64,000 bases of DNA from NCBI RefSeq assembly GCF_009806555.1, contig NZ_VUOK01000021.1:1-64000 (forward strand). The letters are read 5' to 3'. This DNA comes from Methylobacterium sp. 2A (GTDB taxonomy: Bacteria > Pseudomonadota > Alphaproteobacteria > Rhizobiales > Beijerinckiaceae). Each line of letters opens with the position of its first letter. The stretch's first letter is position 1. The position numbers were made by a program, and so were the translations under genes. This document shows positions 55,822-62,856 of this stretch, in pieces. A model generated the notes under the pieces. That model saw only the letters and a list, made by a program, of their open reading frames with translations. It was not told the origin of the DNA and did no database searches.

Positions 55822-56343
55822 ATGCCGAAGGTTCGCGTGCTCGGTCCTGTCGATGACGAGGAACGCACGGCCCTGCTCAAGCTCTTGGCCGAGGCGGGCT
55901 GCGAGGTCGTGGACGAGGAGGTCGCCGCCGTCGAGCCCGACGAAGGGGACGACGAGGAAGGGGAAGACGACGAGCACGTCGAGGATCCCGTTGCGACGGA
56001 AGACGGCGAGCCCGCGGATGACGAGGTCCGGGCCGGTCACGCCGAGACGCCCGACGAGGACTTGGGGGTGATCGTGCTGTCTCCCGATTGCCTCGCGGAC
56101 GAGGAGCTGGGGCGCGTGATGCAACGGGCCGCCGCCCAGGGTCGTCGCGTCATCGGGATCTGGCCTCCTAGAACCCAGGACGAGACGCTGCCGCGCGCGT
56201 TCGAGGATTACGGCGGCGATACCGTCCCCTGGGATGCGGGCAGCCTGCGGGGCGCCTTACCGCGGAGGAACGCGAAGCCCGAGTGGTTGAAGCCCGACGC
56301 CCAGCCGCGGGCGGAGCGCCCGACCAAGCGGAACAAGTGCTGA
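55822..56343 (+). CDS. TIR-like protein with acidic linker
   Basis: The 173-residue protein starts with a Rossmann-like strand and helix (KVRVLGPVDDEERTALLKLL), has a very acidic linker (about 31-80, mostly Asp/Glu), then LGVIVLSPDCLADEELGRVM and QGRRVIGIW (81-114), which resemble the TIR pattern (hydrophobic strand, LSP, acidic helix, viPIW), with Glu 94/95 near the place of the catalytic Glu of NAD-cleaving TIRs. It ends TKRNKC with a terminal Cys. The remote similarity is my reading, not a proven assignment. It is followed after 7 bp by the Nmad2 gene and is divergent from the MazG/glycosylase pair. Confidence 0.6.
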   Translation: MPKVRVLGPVDDEERTALLKLLAEAGCEVVDEEVAAVEPDEGDDEEGEDDEHVEDPVATEDGEPADDEVRAGHAETPDEDLGVIVLSPDCLADEELGRVMQRAAAQGRRVIGIWPPRTQDETLPRAFEDYGGDTVPWDAGSLRGALPRRNAKPEWLKPDAQPRAERPTKRNKC

Positions 56344-56350
56344 GGCCGGC

Positions 56351-56944
56351 GTGCGCGTCCACTCCTACGTGATCGACCACGACCTCGGGTTCGCGCCCAA
56401 TCCGTTTCACCGGGTGTGCACGCTGAGCGCGTGCAAACCCCTGATCCGGCAGCACGCGAGCGTCGGGGACTTCGTGGTCGGGACCGGCTCGATCCCGAAC
56501 GGGATCAAGGACCGTGTCGTCTATTGGATGCGGGTCGACGAGATCCTCACCTTCGACCGGTACTGGGACGACGCTCGCTTCGGCGCCAAGCGACCCGTGA
56601 TGTCCGGCAGCCGCATGCAGATCTACGGCGACAACATCTACCGCCGCTCGGCCGACGGCACCTTCGTCCAGGCCGATTCCTTCCATAGCGAGCCCGGGGG
56701 CGTCACCAGCCTGCCGAATCTGGTGCGCGACACCGGTCGGACGGACCGGGTGCTTCTCGGGCGCGAGTACGCCTACTGGGGCGGGTCGGGCCCGCTGGTC
56801 CCCCAGGGACTGCGCGATCTCGTGCACAGCACGCAGGGCCATCGGAACCAGTTCACGCCCGAGCGGGTGAGCGCTTTCGTGACATGGCTCCGCGGCATGC
56901 CGGGCCGCGGCTTCCTGGGTCGGCCGGCGAACTGGCCAGCCTGA
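56351..56944 (+). CDS. Nucleotide-modification-associated domain 2 (Nmad2) protein
   Basis: The 197-residue protein fits the Nmad2 pattern throughout: HSYVIDHDLGFAPNPFHRVC, TLSACKPLIRQHASVGDFVVGTG, YWMRVDEILTFDRYWDD, RPVMSGSRMQIYGDNIYRR and YAYWGGSGPLVP. Nmad domains were named because they occur beside predicted DNA-base-modifying genes in phages and mobile elements; biochemical function is not known. The start is GTG with GAGG five bases upstream, and the gene is 7 bp after the TIR-like gene, clearly an operon. Together with the divergent MazG-like and glycosylase genes it forms a nucleotide-linked module. Confidence 0.8.
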   Translation: MRVHSYVIDHDLGFAPNPFHRVCTLSACKPLIRQHASVGDFVVGTGSIPNGIKDRVVYWMRVDEILTFDRYWDDARFGAKRPVMSGSRMQIYGDNIYRRSADGTFVQADSFHSEPGGVTSLPNLVRDTGRTDRVLLGREYAYWGGSGPLVPQGLRDLVHSTQGHRNQFTPERVSAFVTWLRGMPGRGFLGRPANWPA

Positions 56945-57567
56945 GAGCCGAGCGCCCCGGCGCCCCCATCGCCGGCGAGGACGGCCCGCGGACCCGGTCG
57001 CGAGGCCGTGGGCGTGACCCGCGGAGAGGCGGCCTCGCCCCGGTCCTTCGGCGACATCGACGCCGCGCGCCGGCTGTCCCCGACGGGCGGCTCGCCTCGG
57101 AAGGCGCAGCGCCTGTCGGAATGAGCCTGGCTCAGAGGCCTCTACCGCCGCCGTGCCCCGTGCGATGCCCAGAGGCCCTTGAGTAGAGGCGGCGGGCGGC
57201 GACCTTTCATCCGGTCCGGCTGGAAGTCCGGGCGGACAGCCGTTCGTGGCCCTGGATCTGGCCTCGATCCGTCGAGACGCGGCGGCGGCACGCGATCCGA
57301 GACAGGGCGTTCCCGAAGGCGTTGGATGGCGGCGGCACGCGTCGGGTTACGCCCTCCCGCCGCGTGGGCGCCGCCTCGTTCGGTCCGGGGCTGCCTCGGT
57401 GATGCCGATCCATGCGCGCGGCTGCGCAGGACACGCTCTCATGAAAGCGTGTCCCGTTTTCGGCTCAGCGACAGCGACGCTCTCAACACAGCTTGTCCCG
57501 ATTTACCCGGAACCTTGTCCCGCCGTGATGCGGTCGCCCTGATCCGACCGCTCGCGAGGCCGTCCGG
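56945..57567. other. Intergenic region containing a dispersed repeat
   Basis: No gene is supported. The part at 57429-57525 is a repeat that also occurs at 17.4 and 18.2 kb. The remainder is GC-rich sequence without regular codon use. Confidence 0.45.
57429..57525 (+). repeat. Copy C of the dispersed TGTCC-motif repeat, with hairpin
   Basis: Three TGTCCCG motifs at 57450, 57494 and 57516 have spacing 44 and 22 bp, matching copy B at 18.23 kb (45 and 22). The first motif is one arm of a perfect 9-bp inverted repeat (GGACACGCT at 57429-57437 and its complement at 57446-57454). Confidence 0.55.
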
Positions 57568-60500
57568 CTAAGGCGTTCGTGGGTCGGTCCACGCCACGAC
57601 ATGGCCTCGTGGAGCGGACCGGAAGGACGCCTTGGCCTTGCCGAACCGGACGTAGAGCGCCGGAAGGACCAGCAGCGTCAGGACGGTCGCGCTGGCCAAG
57701 CCGCCGATGACGACGGTCGCCAGCGGCCGCTGCACCTCCGCACCCGTGCCCGTCGCCAGGGCCATCGGCACGAAGCCGAGGGCGGCGACCAAGGCCGTCA
57801 TCGCCACCGGCCGCAGCCGGGTCAGGGCGCCCTCGCGGACGGCATCCGGAATCGCCGTTCCCTCCGCCACGAGCGCGCGGATGTGGTTCAGCAGCACCAA
57901 GCCGTTCAGGACCGCGACGCCCGAGAGCGCGATGAACCCGACCGCCGCCGAGACCGAGAAGGGCATGTCGCGCAGCCACAGGGCCGCCACGCCGCCGGTC
58001 AGGGCCATCGGCACGGCGCTGAACACGATCAGCGCGTCACGCCCGGACCCGAGCGCCCCGAGGAGCAGGATGAAGATCAGCGCGAAGCAGGCCGGCACGA
58101 CCACCGTCAGGCGCTGGCGAGCGGCCGTCAGGTTCTCGAACTGCCCGCCCCGCTTCACCTCGTAACCGGGCGGCAGCCGCACCTCGGCGGCGATGCGCGC
58201 CTGCGCCTCGGCCACCAGCGAGCCGATGTCGCGCCCGCGCACGTTCGCGGTGACCACGACGCGGCGGCGGCCGTTCTCGCGGCTCACCTGGTTCGGCCCC
58301 TCGGTGAAGGCGAACGAGGCGAGCTGCCGCAGCGGCACGCTCAAACCGCCGGCCGGCCCGGGAGCGGCCGGGACCCCGGTGCCCGCCCGCGCGGGCGCGG
58401 CCTGCGAGGGCGGCAGCGGCACCGGCAGGTTCCTCAGTGCCTCGACGTCGCCCCGGACGTCGTCGGCCAACCGGACCACGATGGCGAAGCGACGGTCGCC
58501 CTCGAACACCAGCCCGGCGTCCTTGCCGCCGACAGCCGTGCCGATGACGTCCTGCACGTCCGCCATGCTCAAGCCGCGCCGGGCGATCTCGCGCCGGTCG
58601 ACCTTGATCTCCAGGAACGGCAGCCCGACCGCCTCCTCGACCTTCACGTCGGCGGCGCCCTCCAGGCCGCGCAGGATGCCCGCGATCTTGCGGGCGCCCT
58701 CGACCATCGGGCCGAACTCCTCGCCGAACACCTTCACCGCGAGGTCGTCGCGAACGCCCGCGATCAGCTCGTTGAAGCGCATCTGGATGGGCTGCGAGAA
58801 CCCGAGGAGCGTGCCCGGGATCAGCTTCGCCTCGGCGTCCATGCGGGCGATCAACGATTCCTTCGCCTCGGACGGGTCCGGCCACTCCGCTTGGGGCCTC
58901 AGGATCAGGTAGGTGTCACAGGCGTTCGGCGGCATCGGGTCGGCGGCGATGTCGGGCGTGCCGCAGCGCGAGTAGACGAAGGCCACCTCCGGGAACTTGC
59001 TCATGGCGTCCTCGACGCCGAGCTGCATGGCCTGCGACTGCGAGATGGCCGTCGAGGGGATGCGTCGCGCCTCCATGACGATGTTCTTCTCGTCGAGCGT
59101 CGGGGTGAACTCCTGGCCGAGCCGCGTCGCCAGGGCCCCGGCCAGCCCGATGACGACCACCGCGCCGCCTATGAAAGCCAAGGGCGTCCGGACCGCCCCG
59201 CCCAGCACCGGTCGATAGGCCGCCTTCAGTCCTCGGATCAGCAGGTTGTCGCCCTCGCCGACCCGCCCGGTGATGAAGGTCGCGACCATCGCCGGGACGA
59301 AGGTCAGGGACAGCACGAAGGCCGCCACGAGCGCGATCAGCACCGTCAGCGCCATGGGTGCGAAGGTCTTGCCCTCCACGCCGGTGAAGGTCAGCAGCGG
59401 CACGTAGACCAGGATGATGATGGCCTGCCCGTAGACGCTCGGCTTGATCATCTCCTCGGCCGAGACGCGCACGGTCTCCAGCCGCTCGTCCAGGCTCAGC
59501 TTCCGTCCCAGCGCGTGCTGCCGCTCCGCCAGGTGCCGCAGGCTGTTCTCGGCGATGATGACCGCGCCGTCGACGATGAGCCCGAAGTCGAGCGCGCCGA
59601 GGCTCATCAGGTTGGCGCTGATGCGGCCCGCGAGCATGCCGGTCGCCGTCAGCATCATGGCGACGGGGATGACGAGGGCCGTGATGATCGCCGCGCGGAT
59701 GTTGCCCAGCGCCAGGAACAGCACCGCGACGACCAGCAGCGCCCCCTCGGCCAGGTTCCTCGACACCGTCCGGATCGTGGCGTCGACGAGGTCGGTCCGG
59801 CTGAGCAGCGTCCGGGCCTGGATGCCCGGCGGGAGGAGCTTGTTGATCTCCTTGATCTTGGCGTCCGCGGCCGCCGAGACGGTTCGGCTGTTCTCGCCGA
59901 TGAGCATGAGGGCGGTGCCCAGCACGACCTCGCGGCCGTTCTCGCTGGCCGAGCCGGTCCGGAGCTCGCGGCCGATCCCGACCTCGGCGACGTCCCTCAC
60001 CAGGATCGGTATCCCGGCCCGGGTCGCCACGACGACGTCGCGGATCTGGTCGACGTTCTCGATCAGTCCTCCGGCCCGGACGACATAGCCCTCGCCGTTG
60101 CGCTCGACGTAGTTGGCGCCCCGGGTCACGTTGTTGGCTCCGATGGCCCGGGTCAGGTCGGCGAAGCCCAGGCCGTAGCCGACGAGCTTCATCGGGTCGG
60201 GCTTGACCTGGTACTCCTTGACGAAGCCGCCGATGGCGTCGGCGCCGGCCACGCCCGGCACGCTCTTCATCTGTGGCCGGATGATCCAATCCTGGACCGT
60301 GCGCAGGTAGACCGTGCGCTCGAAGTCGGACCTCAGCCGCTCGCCCTCGGGCGTCAGGTAGCTGCCGTCCGACTGCCAGCCCGGCAGGCCATCGCGGACC
60401 GGGGCGCCGTCGCCGGCGGCCTGGTACTCGACCGCCCACCAGTAGATCTCGCCGAGGCCGGTCGAGATCGGCCCGAGCCTGACCTCGACCCCGGGTGGCA

Positions 60501-60861
60501 GGGTGTTGCGCACCTCGCCCAGGCGCTCGTTCACCTGTTGCCTGGCGAAGTAGACGTCGACCTTGTCGCTGAACACGGCCGTGAGCTGGGCGAAGCCGTT
60601 GCGCGAGAAGGAGCGCAAGCTCTCCAGGCCCGGCGTGCCGGCGAGCGCCCTTTCGACCAGGACCGTGACCTGCTTCTCGATCTCGACCGGCGTCAGCGCC
60701 GGCGCGATGGCGTTGACCTGGACCTGGTTGTTGGTGACGTCCGGCACCGCGTCGATGGGCAGCCGCGCGAGCGACCAGGCCCCGAAGGCGGTGGCGATGA
60801 GCGTCACCAGGATGACCGCGTAGCGGTTGGCGACGGAGAAGGCGAGGATCGGGCGGATCAC
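57568..60861 (-). CDS. czcA: Heavy-metal efflux RND pump (CzcA/CusA family)
   Basis: This 1097-residue inner-membrane RND transporter pumps metal cations (Co, Zn, Cd, Ni or Cu/Ag types) out using protons. It starts MIRPILAFSVANRYAVILV, has the family opening LPIDAVPDVTNNQVQVN, two large periplasmic loops, and the membrane-4 motif DFGLIVDGAVIIAEN with the Asp needed for proton coupling, which points to the heavy-metal branch. Twelve membrane segments are expected. The adaptor gene ends 3 bp upstream. No outer-membrane CzcC-like gene follows in the window. The exact metal cannot be told from sequence, but the linked regulator resembles nickel or copper sensors. Confidence 0.92.
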   Translation of the reverse strand: MIRPILAFSVANRYAVILVTLIATAFGAWSLARLPIDAVPDVTNNQVQVNAIAPALTPVEIEKQVTVLVERALAGTPGLESLRSFSRNGFAQLTAVFSDKVDVYFARQQVNERLGEVRNTLPPGVEVRLGPISTGLGEIYWWAVEYQAAGDGAPVRDGLPGWQSDGSYLTPEGERLRSDFERTVYLRTVQDWIIRPQMKSVPGVAGADAIGGFVKEYQVKPDPMKLVGYGLGFADLTRAIGANNVTRGANYVERNGEGYVVRAGGLIENVDQIRDVVVATRAGIPILVRDVAEVGIGRELRTGSASENGREVVLGTALMLIGENSRTVSAAADAKIKEINKLLPPGIQARTLLSRTDLVDATIRTVSRNLAEGALLVVAVLFLALGNIRAAIITALVIPVAMMLTATGMLAGRISANLMSLGALDFGLIVDGAVIIAENSLRHLAERQHALGRKLSLDERLETVRVSAEEMIKPSVYGQAIIILVYVPLLTFTGVEGKTFAPMALTVLIALVAAFVLSLTFVPAMVATFITGRVGEGDNLLIRGLKAAYRPVLGGAVRTPLAFIGGAVVVIGLAGALATRLGQEFTPTLDEKNIVMEARRIPSTAISQSQAMQLGVEDAMSKFPEVAFVYSRCGTPDIAADPMPPNACDTYLILRPQAEWPDPSEAKESLIARMDAEAKLIPGTLLGFSQPIQMRFNELIAGVRDDLAVKVFGEEFGPMVEGARKIAGILRGLEGAADVKVEEAVGLPFLEIKVDRREIARRGLSMADVQDVIGTAVGGKDAGLVFEGDRRFAIVVRLADDVRGDVEALRNLPVPLPPSQAAPARAGTGVPAAPGPAGGLSVPLRQLASFAFTEGPNQVSRENGRRRVVVTANVRGRDIGSLVAEAQARIAAEVRLPPGYEVKRGGQFENLTAARQRLTVVVPACFALIFILLLGALGSGRDALIVFSAVPMALTGGVAALWLRDMPFSVSAAVGFIALSGVAVLNGLVLLNHIRALVAEGTAIPDAVREGALTRLRPVAMTALVAALGFVPMALATGTGAEVQRPLATVVIGGLASATVLTLLVLPALYVRFGKAKASFRSAPRGHVVAWTDPRTP

Positions 60862-60864
60862 GGT

Positions 60865-62094
60865 TCAGTCCTCCGCCGCGGCCTTGCCGAGCTCGGACTT
60901 CAGCGTGAAGGTGTTGGTCACCGCCACGGCCTCGCCGGGCTCCAGCCCCTCCGTCACCTCCACGGCGGCGTCGTCCGACCGCCCGAGCTTCACCGGCCGC
61001 GCCTCGAAGCCCGCGGCCACCCGCACGAAGACGTTCGGTCTGCCCTCCAAGGTCTGGATGGCCGAGGCCGGGATGAGCACCCGCACCGGCTTGTCGGAGA
61101 TCACGATCTCGGCACCCACGAAAGACCCGGGCCGCCAGGTCTCGTCCGGGTTGGCCAGTTCCGCGACGACCCGCGCCGCGCGCGTGGCCTGATCGAGGAC
61201 GGGCACGATGATGACGATGCGACCGCGCGCGGCCTCGCCGGTCGCCTCGGCCCGCACGGCCACCGTCTGGCCCTCGCGGACCAGCGGCAGGTCGCCGGGG
61301 CTCACCGCGAGATCGACCCAGACCGTCGACAGGTCGACGACGCTGTAGAGCTCGGTCTCCAGGTTGTCCCGGCCGACGGCCGCCCCGAGGTCGACGCGCC
61401 GCTCCACGACCTTGCCACCGAGCGGCGATCGGATCTCCTGGCGCTCGAACTGCGCCTCCGGCTGGTTCGGCAACGCCTGGATCTCGGCTTGGCTGAGGCC
61501 GAGGAAGGTCAGCTTGCGGCGGGCCGCGTCCTCCTTGACCTTCAGGTCCTGGTAGCTCGCCTGCGAGCGCAGGTACTGCTGCTCGGACGAGATGCGCCTG
61601 TCCCAGAGCTCCTTGTCGCGCTCGTAGAGCGTCTTCTGCAGGGCGGCCGACACGCGTGCCGCCAAGTATTCCCCCTTGGCGTCGGCGATCTCGCGGCTGT
61701 CGAGGAGCGCCACGACCTCGCCCTTGGCGACCTTGTCGCCGAGCCCCTTGCGCAGCTCCACCACCGTGCCGGTGGTCTTCACCGCGATGCGGGCGGTCAG
61801 GTTGGCGTTCGGGACGATGGTGCCCGGCACGTGCAGGTGGCGCGAGAGGTTCCCGCCACCAACCCCGTCCGTGCGGATGCCGGCTTTGCCGACTTGGTCG
61901 TCCGTCAGCTTGACGAGGCCGGATCTCTCCGGCTCCGGACCGGCCGCCGCGTGCGGTTCGGGCTTGGCGGGCGCGGCGGCCCCCCTGGCGCCCGCCAGCA
62001 TGGTGTGGACCGCATCGGGAGCGCCGGGCCACCAGGTCGCGATCAGGACGCCGCCGGCGAGGGCCAGCAGAACGGGGATGAGACGTCTGGACAT
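60865..62094 (-). CDS. czcB: Periplasmic adaptor of heavy-metal efflux system (CzcB-like)
   Basis: The 409-residue membrane-fusion protein has an N-terminal membrane anchor (about 4-22), barrel-sandwich segments with VPGTIVPNANLTARIAVKTTG in pieces, a helical hairpin (about 145-210, KGEYLAARVSAALQKTLYERDKEL in pieces), a second half-barrel (IRSPLGGKVVERRVDLGAAV) and a beta-barrel plus C-terminal membrane-proximal domain. It links the CzcA-type pump to an outer-membrane channel. The start MSRRLIPVLLA (ATG 62094) fits the anchor; longer frames are shadow sequence. Three bases separate it from the pump gene, so they are co-translated. Confidence 0.9.
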   Translation of the reverse strand: MSRRLIPVLLALAGGVLIATWWPGAPDAVHTMLAGARGAAAPAKPEPHAAAGPEPERSGLVKLTDDQVGKAGIRTDGVGGGNLSRHLHVPGTIVPNANLTARIAVKTTGTVVELRKGLGDKVAKGEVVALLDSREIADAKGEYLAARVSAALQKTLYERDKELWDRRISSEQQYLRSQASYQDLKVKEDAARRKLTFLGLSQAEIQALPNQPEAQFERQEIRSPLGGKVVERRVDLGAAVGRDNLETELYSVVDLSTVWVDLAVSPGDLPLVREGQTVAVRAEATGEAARGRIVIIVPVLDQATRAARVVAELANPDETWRPGSFVGAEIVISDKPVRVLIPASAIQTLEGRPNVFVRVAAGFEARPVKLGRSDDAAVEVTEGLEPGEAVAVTNTFTLKSELGKAAAED

Positions 62095-62164
62095 GTCGGT
62101 GCCATGGACGGGCGGCCGCACGCGCACGGCGCCGTCGTTCGAGGATGGGAAGAGGCGGAAAGCC

Positions 62165-62497
62165 TCAGGTCCTCGGAGGCTCGAACGGTCCCTGCGCCCC
62201 GCCCCCGGCTCGGAAGACGTCGTCCAGGCGGGCGAACGACCGCGCCGCCGACGTGGTCACGCTCGCGGGAGCCTTGGCGGCGACGGGCATCACGCCCTGC
62301 GCGTGCGATTGCGCGTGGTGGACCAGGTCATCGGCATCCTGGTGGGCCTTGGCGTCGTCCTGTCCCGCCACCGGCGGCATGGCGAGCGCGACGGGACCGG
62401 AGGCCGCGTGCCGGGCCTCGGCGAGCAACGGCATCACCGTCACGGCCGCCAGGAGCAACGCGACGGCCACCGTCATGAGACGCCGTCCGAATGACAC
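62165..62497 (-). CDS. Small exported His-rich protein of the metal-efflux operon
   Basis: The 110-residue product begins with a signal peptide (RRLMTVAVALLLAAVTVMPLLAEA in pieces, probable cleavage near residue 27) and a mature part with several His (HAASGP, KAHQDADDLVHHAQSHAQG). It lies 70 bp upstream of the adaptor gene on the same strand and divergent from the CsoR-family repressor, so it is the first gene of the efflux operon. A periplasmic metal-binding or sensing role, as for small proteins in other cnr/ncc/czc operons, is inferred. No named family was recognised. Confidence 0.65.
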   Translation of the reverse strand: MSFGRRLMTVAVALLLAAVTVMPLLAEARHAASGPVALAMPPVAGQDDAKAHQDADDLVHHAQSHAQGVMPVAAKAPASVTTSAARSFARLDDVFRAGGGAQGPFEPPRT

Positions 62498-62554
62498 CCG
62501 ACACCCTCTTCCCGGCGAGCGCCGTCCATCTCGGCGCGTCGAACACCCTTCCCT

Positions 62555-62573
62555 TATCCCCTCCGGGGGGATA
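62555..62573. promoter_or_regulatory. G-tract palindrome, probable operator of the CsoR-family repressor
   Basis: TATCCCCTCCGGGGGGATA at 62555-62573 is a near-perfect inverted repeat with C and G tracts, the kind of site bound by CsoR/RcnR-family repressors. It lies between divergent genes, ending 10 bp before the repressor ATG, so metal-relieved repression of both arms and autoregulation is predicted. Confidence 0.7.
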
Positions 62574-62583
62574 GCATGTCAAC

Positions 62584-62856
62584 ATGGATCACGTGCACGC
62601 CTCCCACCCGGAGATCATCAAGCGGCTGAGGCGCGCCCACGGCCATCTCGCCGGCGTCATCGCGATGATCGAGGAGGGCCGCCCCTGCGTGGACCTCGCC
62701 CAGCAGTTGCAGGCGGTCGAGAGCGCCATCGCCAACGCGAAGCGCACGCTGATCGAGGACCACATGGAGCACTGCATCGGCGACGGCGTCGCGGACGGCG
62801 GCAAGTCCGCCAAGGCGGCGCTGGCCGAGTTCAAGGCGCTGGCCAAGTACCTGTGA
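62584..62856 (+). CDS. CsoR/RcnR-family metal-sensing repressor (DUF156)
   Basis: The 90-residue all-helical protein opens with His 3, 5 and 8 and has RLRRAHGHLAGVIAMIEEG (14-32), Cys 35, and EDHMEHCIGDG with His 60 and Cys 64. In the four-position fingerprint of this family, H21-C35-H60-C64 (His-Cys-His-Cys) matches the nickel-sensor InrS type, while copper-type CsoR usually lacks the first His, so nickel or cobalt sensing is favoured. An operator-like palindrome lies immediately upstream. Its stop overlaps the MFS gene start (GTGA), so regulator and exporter are co-expressed. Confidence 0.88.
   Translation: MDHVHASHPEIIKRLRRAHGHLAGVIAMIEEGRPCVDLAQQLQAVESAIANAKRTLIEDHMEHCIGDGVADGGKSAKAALAEFKALAKYL

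Noticed and set aside
57601..62478. 1625-codon plus-strand open frame opposite the efflux genes
   Set aside because: Antisense shadow of czcA and czcB; low-complexity His/Arg/Gln/Asp-rich translation with no domain.
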